A stretch of 64,000 bases of DNA from Bosea sp. Tri-49 (GTDB lineage Bacteria > Pseudomonadota > Alphaproteobacteria > Rhizobiales > Beijerinckiaceae): the NCBI RefSeq assembly GCF_003952665.1, contig NZ_CP017946.1, positions 2,728,001 through 2,792,000 on the forward strand. Direction: 5' to 3'. How positions within the stretch are numbered: the stretch's first letter is position 1; each line of letters starts with the position of its first letter. The notes under the pieces are model-generated. The model saw only the letters and a list, made by a program, of their open reading frames with translations, made no database searches and was not told the origin of the DNA. Position numbers and translations under genes: made by a program. Shown in pieces: positions 43,536 to 52,338 of the stretch.

Positions 43536-44513
43536 GTGACCGCCCCTCGCCAGACCCAGCGCCTTTTCGCCGATGATGCCGGCATCGCCGCCGCCGCGGA
43601 ACTGCTGCGCGCCGGCAGGCTGGTCGCGCTGCCGACCGAGACGGTCTATGGGCTCGCCGCCGATGCCAGCGACGACCACGCGGTCGCCTCGATCTACGCC
43701 GCCAAAGAGCGGCCGAGCTTCAATCCTTTGATTTCGCATCTGCCGGATGTGGATGCCGCGCGACGCCAGGGCCTGTTCGATGCGCCGGCGCTGGCGCTGG
43801 CGAAGGCGTTCTGGCCGGGGCCGCTCACTTTGGTCGTGCCCGCCTCCAGCGCCTGCACGATCTGCAGCCTTGCCCGCGCCGGTCTCGACAGCGTCGCGCT
43901 CAGGGTGCCGTCGCATCCGGTCGCACGCGCCGTGCTGCGGGCGGCCGGTAAGCCGATCGCAGCTCCCTCAGCCAATCGCTCGGGACGGGTCAGCCCGACG
44001 CAAGCCGAGCATGTGTTCGTCGATCTCGATGGCCGCATCGATGCCGTGCTCGATGCCGGGCCGACTGCGGTCGGGGTCGAATCCAGCATCGTCGCCTGCC
44101 TCGGCGGCGCCCCGCGCCTGCTGCGGCCGGGCGGCGTGCCGCGCACGGCGCTGGAAGCGGCGATCGGGCAAGCCCTCGTCATCGTCGCGGAAGGCGGTGC
44201 TGCCCCGCTCGCTCCGGGGCTGCTTGCCTCCCATTATGCGCCGCGGGCCGCCGTCAGGCTCGATGCGCAAGCACCCCTCGCGGATGAGGCCTGGCTCGGC
44301 TTCGGTGCGGAGCCGAACAGCGGGCCACTGCCCGCACTCGCCTTCAACCTCAGCCCGACAGGCGATCTGACCGAAGCGGCCGCCAACCTTTTCGCCGCCT
44401 TGCGCCAGCTGGATGATCGCGGTCCGGCGACGATCGCGGTCGCCTCGATCCCGATGCATGGCCTTGGCGAAGCGATCAACGACCGGCTGCGCCGCGCCGC
44501 CGCGCCGCGCTGA
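43536..44513 (+). CDS. tsaC: L-threonylcarbamoyladenylate synthase (Sua5/TsaC type)
   Basis: A 325-residue Sua5-type enzyme that makes threonylcarbamoyl-AMP from threonine, bicarbonate and ATP for the tRNA t6A modification. The YrdC domain is at 10-200 with ALPTETVYGLAADA, KERPSFNPLI, FWPGPLTLVV and APSANRSGRVSPT. The C-terminal extension (GMPGLLASHYAPRA-like LAPGLLASHYAPRAAV) marks the Sua5 rather than the short TsaC form. The GTG start follows CAAGAG weakly; the leader region is AT-rich (TTATAGTTTACATATG) and probably holds the promoter. Essential in most bacteria. Confidence 0.95.
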   Translation: MTAPRQTQRLFADDAGIAAAAELLRAGRLVALPTETVYGLAADASDDHAVASIYAAKERPSFNPLISHLPDVDAARRQGLFDAPALALAKAFWPGPLTLVVPASSACTICSLARAGLDSVALRVPSHPVARAVLRAAGKPIAAPSANRSGRVSPTQAEHVFVDLDGRIDAVLDAGPTAVGVESSIVACLGGAPRLLRPGGVPRTALEAAIGQALVIVAEGGAAPLAPGLLASHYAPRAAVRLDAQAPLADEAWLGFGAEPNSGPLPALAFNLSPTGDLTEAAANLFAALRQLDDRGPATIAVASIPMHGLGEAINDRLRRAAAPR

Positions 44514-44594
44514 GGCCCGGCGGGCTCGCACTCTCCTGCTTGCATTTCCGCAAGATCTGGCAATGCTGCGCGCGGACTTGCCGGAGAATGCCCG

Positions 44595-45503
44595 TTGTCG
44601 ATATCGAAGCTCGCCTGGGATGACTTCCGCCTGATCAAGGCGATCGCCGATGCCCGCGGGCTAACGGGGGCGGCGGCTGCGCTCGGCGTCAATCATTCGA
44701 CCGTGTTCCGCCGGCTCGGACAGATCGAGGAGCAGCTCGGCCACGCCCTCTTCGAGAGGCGCAAGACCGGCTATGTCGCGACCTCGGCCGGCGAGGAAAT
44801 GACGACGCTCGCCTCGCGCATCGACGATGACGTTACGGCCTTCGGGCGCCGGCTCGCAGGACGCGACCTCGCCCCCTCCGGCGAATTGCGGGTCACGACC
44901 ACCGATACGCTCTATCTGCATACGCTGCTGCCGATCTTCGCGGCGTTCCGGGCGGCGCATCCGCTGATCCGGCTCGATGTCGTCATGGCGAGCCAGACAC
45001 TCAATCTCTCGCGCCGCGATGCCGACGTCGCAATCCGCGCCAGCGACTCGCCTGGCGAGACGCTGGTCGGCCGGCGCCTCGCCAACCTTAATTGGGCCGT
45101 CTATGCGCGCGCCGACGCGCCAGCGACAGAAGAGGAAACGGCCGATCCGAAGCTGTTCTTCCGGCGCGACTGGGTCGCGCTCGGTGACCCTCTCGGTTAC
45201 GTCAAGGCGGCCCGCTATGTCCGCGACCATGTCCCGGCCGAGCGGATCGCACTGCGCTCCTCGGCCGTGCTTGGGCTGACGGAAGCGGTTGAGCAGGGAG
45301 TCGGCATTGGCCCCCTGCCCTGCTTCATCGCCGACCAGCGGCCAGGGCTGGTGCGGTTGCTGCCGCCAGATCCTGATTTCGCGACAGGTCTCTGGATTCT
45401 GACCCACCCCGACATCCGGCACGCTCCGCGCGTGCGCGCCTTCATGGATTTCGTCGGCGGCGAACTCGCCAAGCGCAAGGGGCTGCTCGAGGGAGCGGGC
45501 TGA
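44595..45503 (+). CDS. LysR-family transcriptional regulator
   Basis: A 302-residue LysR regulator. The winged helix is unusual for having LAWDDFRLIKAIADARG, then GAAAALGVNHSTVFRRLGQIEEQLG, a form common in the HTH of alphaproteobacterial regulators, and LFERRKTGYVATSAGEEM. The effector domain spans ~90-295. The TTG start has GGAG 8 bases upstream. It lies 81 bp after sua5 on the same strand and is convergent with acuI, so no clear target gene is adjacent. Confidence 0.92.
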   Translation: MSISKLAWDDFRLIKAIADARGLTGAAAALGVNHSTVFRRLGQIEEQLGHALFERRKTGYVATSAGEEMTTLASRIDDDVTAFGRRLAGRDLAPSGELRVTTTDTLYLHTLLPIFAAFRAAHPLIRLDVVMASQTLNLSRRDADVAIRASDSPGETLVGRRLANLNWAVYARADAPATEEETADPKLFFRRDWVALGDPLGYVKAARYVRDHVPAERIALRSSAVLGLTEAVEQGVGIGPLPCFIADQRPGLVRLLPPDPDFATGLWILTHPDIRHAPRVRAFMDFVGGELAKRKGLLEGAG

Positions 45504-45507
45504 CGCC

Positions 45508-46494
45508 TCAGCCGATCTCGACGACGACCCGGCCGCGGACCTTGCCGTCGAGCAAGGCGCGGCCAGTCTCGACCACATCCGCCAGCGGGATCGTCGTGGT
45601 CATCGCCGCGAGCTTGTCGCGGTCGAGATCGCTGGCGAGGCGTTGCCACGCTTCGAGCCGGCGCGGCTTCGGGCACATCACCGAATCGATGCCGAGCAGC
45701 GCGACGCCACGCAGGATGAAGGGCGCGACCGAGGCCGGCAGGTCCATGCCCTGTGCCAGGCCGCAGGCGGCGACGGCGCCGCCATATTTCGTCATCGAGA
45801 GGACATTGGCGAGCGTGTGCGAGCCGACAGCATCGACACCGGCGATCCAGCGCTCCTTGCCGAGCGGGCGGCCGGGAGCGGAGAGCTCGTTCCGGTCGAT
45901 GATCTCGGCCGCGCCGAGGCCCTTGAGGTAATCCGCCTCCTCCGGCCGGCCGGTCGAGGCGATCACATGCCAGCCGGCCTTGGCGAGCAGCGCGGTCGCG
46001 ACCGAGCCGACGCCGCCGGCCGCGCCGGTGACGACGACCGGGCCATCTGCGGGCTTCACGCCGTATCGTTCCAACGCGAGCATGCTGAGCATGGCGGTGT
46101 AGCCGGCGGTGCCGATCGCCATCGCCTCGGCCGGCGTCATCCCATCCGGCAGCGGCACCAGCCAATCGCCCTTGACCCGGCTCTTCTGGGCATAGGCACC
46201 CAGATGGGTCTCGCCGGTGCCCCAGCCATTGAGGATGACGAGGTCGCCGGGCTTGAACTCGGGATGATCGGAGGTCTCGATTCTGCCGGCGAAATCGATG
46301 CCGGGGATCATCGGCCAGCGCCGCACGACCGGGGCTCGGCCGGTGATGGCAAGGCCGTCCTTGTAGTTCAGCGTCGAGTGGGTGACGCGGACGATGACGT
46401 CGCCTTCCATCAGGTCAGCCTCGGCGAACTCGCCGAAAGCGATGCTGGTGCCGGATTCGCCCTTACTGGCGATGAGGGCCTTGAAGGTCGACAT
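45508..46494 (-). CDS. acuI: Acrylyl-CoA reductase AcuI / YhdH-type MDR
   Basis: A 328-residue NADPH-dependent medium-chain reductase of the AcuI/YhdH group that reduces acrylyl-CoA to propionyl-CoA. The N-terminal GroES-like domain has [21 protein letters not shown] and [13 protein letters not shown]; the nucleotide site is [21 protein letters not shown], with the NADPH phosphate arm [11 protein letters not shown]. The [19 protein letters not shown] segment is the AcuI signature. GGGAG precedes the start. In this order it protects against acrylate and takes part in 3-hydroxypropionate or DMSP breakdown. Confidence 0.93.
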   Translation of the reverse strand: MSTFKALIASKGESGTSIAFGEFAEADLMEGDVIVRVTHSTLNYKDGLAITGRAPVVRRWPMIPGIDFAGRIETSDHPEFKPGDLVILNGWGTGETHLGAYAQKSRVKGDWLVPLPDGMTPAEAMAIGTAGYTAMLSMLALERYGVKPADGPVVVTGAAGGVGSVATALLAKAGWHVIASTGRPEEADYLKGLGAAEIIDRNELSAPGRPLGKERWIAGVDAVGSHTLANVLSMTKYGGAVAACGLAQGMDLPASVAPFILRGVALLGIDSVMCPKPRRLEAWQRLASDLDRDKLAAMTTTIPLADVVETGRALLDGKVRGRVVVEIG

Positions 46495-46582
46495 GAACTC
46501 ACTCCCGAAAAGCCATTCAACAGGCCTCTAGGAGTGGCCCGCCCGGCCACCGCCCGCAAGCGGCAAGCTCGTGCGGGTTTAG

Positions 46583-47818
46583 TCAGGCCGGCTGCGGCAC
46601 GGCACGCGCGACCGGCTTTTCGACGATCGGCAGATTGATCAGCGCCGAGGCGACGCCGAGCGCGACCGAGAGCCACCAGACGATCGTATAGGAGCCGAAC
46701 TGCTCGTAGAGGATGCCGCCGAGCAAGACGCCGAGGAAACCGCCGACCTGGTGCGAGAAGAAGGCGAAACCATAGAGCATCGCCATGTATTTGGTGCCGA
46801 ACATCAGCATGACCAGCGCGGAGGTCGGCGGCACGGTCGAGAGCCAGAACACGCCGATAACGATGCCGAAGGCGATCGCGGTCATCGGGCTTGGCGGCAA
46901 CAGGATGAAGGCGGCAATGGCGACGGCGCGGCCGAGATAGATCCAGGCGAGCAGATGGCGCTTGGGCATGCGCGCCGTCAGCCAGCCGGAGCCGAGCGAA
47001 CCGACCGCATTGGCGAGACCGATCGCCGCCAGCGTCCAGCCGCCGACCCAGGCCGGCATCCCGGTGTCCTTGAGATAGGCCGGCATGTGCACGGTGATGA
47101 AGGCGAGCTGGAAGCCGCAGGTGAAGAAGCCGAGCACGAGCAGGACATAGGAGCGGTGCTTGAAGGCTTCGGCCAGCGCCTGCGCAATGCTCTGGTTGGG
47201 CGCGGCGACCGCGCCGGGAGCAGCCGCAGGCTGTTTCGTGCCCCGCATCGCCAGCATCACCGAGAGTGGCAGCACCGGCAGCAAGGTGAAGGCGAAGACG
47301 ATCAGCGCCTGCTGCCAGCCCAGCGTCTCGATCAGGATGTTGCCGATCGGCGGAAAAAGGAACTGGCCGAAGGAGCCGGCCGCCGTGCCGGCGCCGAAGG
47401 CGAGCGGGCGCCATTGCTCGGGCAGGAGCTTGCCGAAGGCGGCGAGGATCAGGTTGAAGGAGCAGGCCGAGAGGCCAAAGCCGATCAGAACGCCGGCACC
47501 GAGATGCAATTGCAGCGGTGTTCCGGCATAGGCCATCGTCACGAGACCGGCAGCATAGAGCAGCGCGCCGACGCAGAGCACCCGCACCATGCCGAAGCGG
47601 TCGGCGATGGCGCCAGCGAACGGTGCGCCGAGGCCCCAGAGCAGGTTCTGGATCGCCAGCGCGAGGCTGAATGTGTCGCGGCCCCAGCCGAACTCGGACG
47701 TCATCGGGATCTGGAACAGGCCGGCGCTAGCACGCGGTCCGAAGCTGATCAGCGCGATCAGACAGCCGGCGGCTACGATGATCTCCGGCGCGTAGCCGCG
47801 CTTGGCGGTGGCGGTCAT
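46583..47818 (-). CDS. MFS transporter, OxlT/monocarboxylate-like
   Basis: A 411-residue major facilitator. The N-terminal half has FGPRASAGLFQIPMTSEFGW and LLWGLGAPFAGAIADRFG, a motif A equivalent; twelve helices are visible with the second set beginning about residue 215. The pattern resembles the OxlT/oxalate:formate antiporter and related monocarboxylate permeases. The start at 47818 has GGAG 7 bases upstream; a longer in-frame start at 47875 is not family-like. It lies 88 bp upstream of acuI on the same strand and may share its transcript. Substrate unknown. Confidence 0.86.
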   Translation of the reverse strand: MTATAKRGYAPEIIVAAGCLIALISFGPRASAGLFQIPMTSEFGWGRDTFSLALAIQNLLWGLGAPFAGAIADRFGMVRVLCVGALLYAAGLVTMAYAGTPLQLHLGAGVLIGFGLSACSFNLILAAFGKLLPEQWRPLAFGAGTAAGSFGQFLFPPIGNILIETLGWQQALIVFAFTLLPVLPLSVMLAMRGTKQPAAAPGAVAAPNQSIAQALAEAFKHRSYVLLVLGFFTCGFQLAFITVHMPAYLKDTGMPAWVGGWTLAAIGLANAVGSLGSGWLTARMPKRHLLAWIYLGRAVAIAAFILLPPSPMTAIAFGIVIGVFWLSTVPPTSALVMLMFGTKYMAMLYGFAFFSHQVGGFLGVLLGGILYEQFGSYTIVWWLSVALGVASALINLPIVEKPVARAVPQPA

Positions 47819-48047
47819 GACGGGCTCCGGAGCAGGAAACGTGTGTCTGCACGATAGGGTGTGCAACCCAAGCATGCCAACGCGATTTCGTTACATTGCG
47901 CATCACAGGATTGCATGGAGCTTGGCCCGCACGCGACGTCGCTGCAAGGCGTCAGCCAGGCGAAATCTGCAGGCAGGCTCCCGCCATACGCTGACCGCGT
48001 CCATGCGCCATAAGCGGTCCGACAGACTGATCGCGAGGAGCGAAACC

Positions 48048-48401
48048 ATGCCCGCATCGAGCAACGACCGCCGCATCGATTATGTCGAATTCGTCGTCGC
48101 CGACATCCCGCGCGCCCGCAGCTTTTACGAGAAGGCCTTCGGCTGGACGATGACCAATTACGGTCCGGAGTACTGCGCCTTCGCCGATGGCCGGCTGGAG
48201 GGCGGCTTCACCACAATCGGGACGGTGAGGCCCGGGGGCCCATTGGTGATCCTCTACGCCGACGATCTCGCAGCCACGCAGAAGAGCATCGAGGAGGCCG
48301 GCGGCCAGATCGTCAAACCGGCCTTCGACTTCCCCGGCGGCCGCCGCTTCCACTTCGCCGACCCTGACGGCTACGAGCTGGCGGTCTGGACGAAGGCCTG
48401 A
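48048..48401 (+). CDS. VOC-superfamily protein
   Basis: A 117-residue glyoxalase/bleomycin-resistance-fold protein. The two beta-alpha-beta-beta-beta repeats are seen in YVEFVVADIPRARSFYEKAFGW and ADDLAATQKSIEEAGG with FHFADPDGYELAVWT at the end. The metal-ligand glutamate pattern (E near residue 14 and E in GYELAVW) is present, but only part of the usual four ligands can be assigned by eye. GAGGAG lies 8 bases before the start. It is divergent from the MFS gene. Function unknown: a dioxygenase, lyase or resistance protein are all possible. Confidence 0.85.
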   Translation: MPASSNDRRIDYVEFVVADIPRARSFYEKAFGWTMTNYGPEYCAFADGRLEGGFTTIGTVRPGGPLVILYADDLAATQKSIEEAGGQIVKPAFDFPGGRRFHFADPDGYELAVWTKA

Positions 48402-48437
48402 AGCTCAATCGATTTTGCCAGCAAAGCGTGCATTTTC

Positions 48438-48446
48438 TGCTATGAT
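48438..48446 (+). promoter_or_regulatory. Extended -10 promoter element for the small gene at 48473
   Basis: TGCTATGAT fits the TGn extended -10 pattern 26 bases upstream of the start codon. A TTGCCA at 48415 lies 20 bases away, too far for a standard -35. Confidence 0.45.
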
Positions 48447-48472
48447 CGCCTCTGCAATCGTGGAGGCGTCTC

Positions 48473-48607
48473 ATGCGTGCCGTCATTGAGTTGCTATCGG
48501 CCTACTCCTCCTGGCTGTCCCGGATGCTTCTGGTGACACCGGAGTTCATCACCAAAGATCGAAGAGGCAACTTGCCGCCACCATCCGGCGGCATCGGCGC
48601 CTATTGA
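48473..48607 (+). CDS. Small 44-residue protein of unknown function
   Basis: A short frame with a strong ribosome binding site (GGAGG, 6 bases from ATG) and a promoter-like sequence in front. It reads MRAVIELLSAYSSWLSRMLL followed by VTPEFITKDRRGNLPPPSG and GIGAY. The first ~22 residues form an amphipathic or membrane-associated helix; the tail is Pro/Gly-rich. It lies between the VOC gene and a hairpin, with no other gene able to use this signal set. I recognise no family. It is too short for standard gene callers, so reality rests on the initiation signals. Confidence 0.5.
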   Translation: MRAVIELLSAYSSWLSRMLLVTPEFITKDRRGNLPPPSGGIGAY

Positions 48608-48614
48608 CGGTCGT

Positions 48615-48636
48615 TGCCCGCTTTTGACGGCGGGCA
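48615..48636. terminator. Putative bidirectional terminator
   Basis: Perfect 7-bp stem TGCCCGC / GCGGGCA with an 8-nt loop, 7 bases after the small gene and 15 bases before the end of the convergent DHDPS-like gene. It could end both transcripts. No T-run is present. Confidence 0.45.
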
Positions 48637-48651
48637 GCAGGAGCAGCTGGG

Positions 48652-49569
48652 CTACTTGCCCCAGCGCAGGGCCAGCGGATCGAGCTCGCGCGCAAGTTCG
48701 AGCAGGCCTTCGCGCGTCTTCGGGTGCAGCGGCGTCAGCGGATGGCGGACAGCGTCCGACTTGATCACCCCGCCCGCCTTCATCACCGCCTTGGCCGAGC
48801 GCAGGCCGCATTGCCGGTTCTCGTAGTTGATGATCGGCAGCACGCGGGCATAGAGCGCCGCCGCCTGCTTGCGGTCGCCCGAGGCATGGGCGGCGAGGAT
48901 CGGCTTGATCAGGTCGGGGATCATCGCCGAGGTCATCGTGCCGGTGGCGCCGGCGTCGAGATCGGCCATCAGGGTGATCGCCTCCTCGCCGTCGAAGGGC
49001 CCGACGATGGCGTCGCCGCCCGCTTCGATCAGCGAGCGCAGCTTGCCCGCAGTGCCCGGCACCTCGATCTTGAAGTAACGGACGAGCGGCACTTCCTTGT
49101 TGAGCCGGACCATGAAGGGCACAGTCAGGGTCACGCCCGAGAGCGGCGCGTCCTGCAGGATGATAGGCAAGCCGCAGGTGTCGGCGACGATCTTGAAGTG
49201 CTCGATCATGCCCTGCTCGTCAGCCTTGAGCAGCGCGCCGTGATAGGGCGGCATCATCATCAGCATCTTGGCGCCGGCATCGGCCGCGGCCTTGGCGCGT
49301 TGAGCGGCGATGCGGGTCGAGAAATGCGAGGTGGTGACGCAGACCGGCACCCGGCCCGCGACTTGCTCGATCGAGAGCCGCATGACCTCGTCGCGCTCGG
49401 CATCAGTCAGCAGGAACTGCTCGGAGAAATTGGCGAGGATGCAGATGCCGTCGACGCCCTGGTCGACCATCAGGTCCATGACCCGGCGATTGCCGTCATG
49501 GTCGACGTCGCCATTCTCGTGGAAGATCGTCGGGGCGATCGGGATGATGCCCTTGTAGGGTTCGGTCAT
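48652..49569 (-). CDS. Dihydrodipicolinate synthase/N-acetylneuraminate lyase family protein
   Basis: A 305-residue class I aldolase. The Schiff-base lysine is in VRYFKIEVPGT; the GxxGE-like entrance is GICILANFSEQFLLTDAER, and the barrel strand AGAKMLMMMPPY carries the tyrosine-type residue. The replacement of the DHDPS YNxP sequence by QDAPLSG argues against a true lysine-biosynthetic DapA; it is more likely a catabolic dehydratase or lyase of a keto-acid. It is the last gene of the minus-strand pdxA2-tctCBA-macro operon, so its substrate is probably derived from the transported solute. Confidence 0.9.
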   Translation of the reverse strand: MTEPYKGIIPIAPTIFHENGDVDHDGNRRVMDLMVDQGVDGICILANFSEQFLLTDAERDEVMRLSIEQVAGRVPVCVTTSHFSTRIAAQRAKAAADAGAKMLMMMPPYHGALLKADEQGMIEHFKIVADTCGLPIILQDAPLSGVTLTVPFMVRLNKEVPLVRYFKIEVPGTAGKLRSLIEAGGDAIVGPFDGEEAITLMADLDAGATGTMTSAMIPDLIKPILAAHASGDRKQAAALYARVLPIINYENRQCGLRSAKAVMKAGGVIKSDAVRHPLTPLHPKTREGLLELARELDPLALRWGK

Positions 49570-49609
49570 GGCATGGCCTCGGCTGTTCGTGGCTGAAAAA
49601 GGGCGGGAG

Positions 49610-50143
49610 CTACTGCACCTGCGGAAGGCCGGCCTCGGCAAGCTCGCCCTGGTAGATGGCGAGGTCCCCGGGCGAGAAGCAGCAGAGGATGATCGCGTCG
49701 AAAGCGGCCCCGTTCTTCAGGGCCGCCGCGACCGTCGCCACGGCGATCTTCGCCGCGGGTGCGACCGGATAGCCGTAGACGCCAGTGCTGATGCTCGGAA
49801 ATGCGATGGTGCGGATGCCCGCCCCAGCTGCGACCGCAAGCGAGCGGCGATAACAGGACGCCAGCAGCTCCGCCTCGCTCTGCCCGCCGCCTTGCCAGAC
49901 CGGCCCGACCGTGTGGATGACGAAGCGCGCCGGCAGGCGATAGCCCTGGGTCAGCTTGGCGTCGCCGGTCTGGCAGCCGCCGAGCTTGCGGCATTCCTGC
50001 AGGAGCTCCGGCCCCGCCGCGCGATGGATCGCGCCGTCGACCGCGCCTCCGCCCAGCAGCGAGTTGTTGGCCGCGTTGACGATGGCGTCGACCGTCAGCG
50101 TCGTGATGTCGGCCTGGATGGCGCGCAGTCTCGATTCCGTCAT
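49610..50143 (-). CDS. Macro-domain protein (O-acetyl-ADP-ribose deacetylase type)
   Basis: A 177-residue macro domain of the YmdB/MacroD class. Binding and catalytic marks: [49 protein letters not shown], and the loop [15 protein letters not shown]. The Asn and Asp of the deacetylase pair are present. This class hydrolyses O-acetyl-ADP-ribose and ADP-ribosyl esters. Its presence inside a tricarboxylate-transport operon (41 bp to the next gene, 76 bp after tctA) is unusual; co-occurrence in an operon is not proof of joint function. Confidence 0.92.
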   Translation of the reverse strand: MTESRLRAIQADITTLTVDAIVNAANNSLLGGGAVDGAIHRAAGPELLQECRKLGGCQTGDAKLTQGYRLPARFVIHTVGPVWQGGGQSEAELLASCYRRSLAVAAGAGIRTIAFPSISTGVYGYPVAPAAKIAVATVAAALKNGAAFDAIILCCFSPGDLAIYQGELAEAGLPQVQ

Positions 50144-50218
50144 CGGCGATCCGCCCTCGGCTCGGTTCTGGACGGCTCACCATAGCGTCGGCATCCACGA
50201 TCCGGCAGTGCGTCTGGC

Positions 50219-51736
50219 TCAGGCCTTGGCTGCGCGCGCGGTCACCAGCTTGCGGATGCCGCGCCGGGTTGAGCCGATGAGCGGGAAGAGCAGCAGCGCA
50301 AGGCCGATCGCCATGAGGCTCGCCACCAGCGCGTTCGACCAGAAGATCGAGAGCGAGCCCTGGCTGAAGATCATCGACTGGCGGAAGGCGTCCTCCGCCT
50401 TATCGCCGATGACCATTGCCAGCACGAGCGGCGCGATCGGGTAATCGAGCTTCTTGAAGAGGTAGCCGACGATGCCGAAGGCGAGCGCCAGCCAGATGTC
50501 GAACTGCTTGTTGCCGACGGTATAGGCGCCGATGAAGCAGACCACGACGATCACCGGGCCGATGATCGAGAACGGAATGCGCAGGATCGAGGCGAAGAGC
50601 GGCACGGTCGCGAGCACGACGATAACGGCAACGACATTACCGAGATACATCGAGGCGATCAGGCCCCAGACGAAATCGGGCCGCTCGACGAAGAGCATCG
50701 GGCCCGGGTTGAGGCCCCAGATCATCAGGCCGCCCATCATCACGGCGGCGGTCGCCGAACCCGGAATGCCGAGCGCCAGCATCGGTAGCATGGCGGCGGA
50801 GCCGGCGGCATGGTCGGCGGTCTCAGGCGAGATCACGCCCTCGGGCTCGCCCTTGCCAAACTTCTCCGGATTGCGCGAGGAGCGCTTGGCCATGGCGTAG
50901 CTCATGAAGGAGGCGGCGGTCGGCCCGCCCGGCGTGATGCCCATCCAGATGCCGATGATGCTGGAGCGCAGCAGAGCGAACCAGTAGCGCGGCAGCTTCA
51001 GCGCGGTGGCGAGCACGTCGCGCGGACGGACCTTGGCCTTCACCCCGTCGAAGCGTAAGCCCTCCTCCATGGTCTGCAGGAGTTCGCCGAGGCCGAACAG
51101 GCCGATCACCGCGATCAAGAAGCTGACGCCCGCGAGCAGCACGTCGAACTCATAGGTCAGGCGGACATTGCCCGAGACCGAATCCATGCCGATCGAGGCG
51201 AAGGCAAAGCCCATCGCCATCGAGACGATGGTCTTCAGCGGCGAGGCGCCGCCGAGCCCGACAAAGCTGGCGAAGGTCATGAAATAGACCGCGAAATACT
51301 CCGGCGAGGAGAATTTCAGCGCAAAGCGCGCGACCCAGCCCGAGAGCAGCGTGATCAGGATGACGCCGGCCATGGCGCCGATGCCAGCCGACAGGAAGGC
51401 GAAGGAGAGCGCCTCCGTCGCCCTGCCCTGCTTGGCCATCGGGTGGCCGTCGAAGGTGGTCGCGACCGAGGACGGCTCACCCGGGATGTTGAACAGGATC
51501 GAGGTTGTCGAACCGCCGAAGAGCGCGCCCCAATAGAGCGAGGTCAAAAGGATGATCGCCGAGACCGGGTCCATGCTGAAGGTCAGCGGCAGCATCAGCG
51601 AGACGCCGTTCGGAGCGCCAAGGCCCGGCAGCACGCCGACCAGGATGCCGAGCAGCACGCCGGCGAACATCAGCGCGATGTGATGGGTCGTCAGCGCGAC
51701 CTCGAAGCCGTGGAGGAGCGAAGCGAAGTTTTCCAT
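50219..51736 (-). CDS. tctA: Tripartite tricarboxylate transporter large permease TctA
   Basis: A 505-residue, 11-12 helix membrane subunit of a TTT family transporter. Diagnostic TctA sequences are GVLPGLGAPNGVSLMLPLTF, GALFGGSTTSILFNIPGEPS and the mirrored second repeat GIWMGITPGGPTAASFMSYA with LALGIPGSATAAVMMGGLM. Both half-repeats have the PGxGxxxG-type substrate loop. It starts 22 bp after tctB. An upstream extension to 51931 is not family-like. Confidence 0.96.
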   Translation of the reverse strand: MENFASLLHGFEVALTTHHIALMFAGVLLGILVGVLPGLGAPNGVSLMLPLTFSMDPVSAIILLTSLYWGALFGGSTTSILFNIPGEPSSVATTFDGHPMAKQGRATEALSFAFLSAGIGAMAGVILITLLSGWVARFALKFSSPEYFAVYFMTFASFVGLGGASPLKTIVSMAMGFAFASIGMDSVSGNVRLTYEFDVLLAGVSFLIAVIGLFGLGELLQTMEEGLRFDGVKAKVRPRDVLATALKLPRYWFALLRSSIIGIWMGITPGGPTAASFMSYAMAKRSSRNPEKFGKGEPEGVISPETADHAAGSAAMLPMLALGIPGSATAAVMMGGLMIWGLNPGPMLFVERPDFVWGLIASMYLGNVVAVIVVLATVPLFASILRIPFSIIGPVIVVVCFIGAYTVGNKQFDIWLALAFGIVGYLFKKLDYPIAPLVLAMVIGDKAEDAFRQSMIFSQGSLSIFWSNALVASLMAIGLALLLFPLIGSTRRGIRKLVTARAAKA

Positions 51737-51758
51737 GGTGGGCTCCGGCTCGCTGTCT

Positions 51759-52247
51759 CTAAAGGCCGAGCATCGCTTCGACCGGCCCCTTGAGCAGGCC
51801 GACCTGGGCGAATTTCTCAAGGCCGAGATAGAAGAAGGCAGCGGTGCCGACCGCCGTCGCGAGCGAGGGCAGCCAGCCATAGCGGCCCTGGAAGCGCATC
51901 GCGAAGACGAGATAGAGCAGCATCGCGACATACATGCCGAGCGTCACGCTCAGCACGACGAAGGCGAGCATCGGCACGAAGAAGGAGAGGACGCGCTTGC
52001 CCTGCTCCTTATCGAGGATGATTCCGGCGAGCGCCGCCGAGCCACCCATCCTCCGGCCGATCGTGGTCGCGATCGTGCCGAGGCTGGCGAGTGCGATCAG
52101 CAAACCGCAATAGAACGGGAAGGCGCCGGGCTGCGGGCCGGAGGAATCCCAGCCGAGCCCGAATTCGCGAGCGCCATTGACGATGACGAGACCGAAGGCG
52201 AGCGTCGCCAGCGCTGTCGCGATCTCGGCCTGGAAGCGGCTGATCAT
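51759..52247 (-). CDS. tctB: Tripartite tricarboxylate transporter small permease TctB
   Basis: A 162-residue protein with four hydrophobic segments, in the length range of TctB (FGLGWDSSGPQPGAFPFYCGL with the P-G-FP motif is typical of the family, as is the LGMYVAMLLYLVFAMRF helix). AGGAG lies 7 bases before the start. It follows tctC by 91 bp that contain a hairpin and precedes tctA by 22 bp. Confidence 0.93.
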   Translation of the reverse strand: MISRFQAEIATALATLAFGLVIVNGAREFGLGWDSSGPQPGAFPFYCGLLIALASLGTIATTIGRRMGGSAALAGIILDKEQGKRVLSFFVPMLAFVVLSVTLGMYVAMLLYLVFAMRFQGRYGWLPSLATAVGTAAFFYLGLEKFAQVGLLKGPVEAMLGL

Positions 52248-52281
52248 CGGCGCTCTCCTGAATGCTGACGGTGTTCCGAAC

Positions 52282-52319
52282 GATCATCCCGGGCCGAGCA
52301 GCGCTCGCCCAGGATGATC
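52282..52319 (-). promoter_or_regulatory. Intergenic hairpin between tctC and tctB
   Basis: An 8-bp perfect stem GATCATCC / GGATGATC continues, with small bulges, into GGGC/GCCC and GAGC/GCTC. It sits 19 bases after the tctC stop in an otherwise compact operon. No U-tract follows in the transcribed direction. Such hairpins often protect the upstream binding-protein mRNA or attenuate the downstream permease genes. Confidence 0.5.
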
Positions 52320-52338
52320 CGATTTCGACCTGTTCAGG

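Noticed and set aside
48652..49569. Lysine-biosynthesis dapA
   Set aside because: The YNxP segment is replaced by QDAPLSG, and the gene closes a transport operon.
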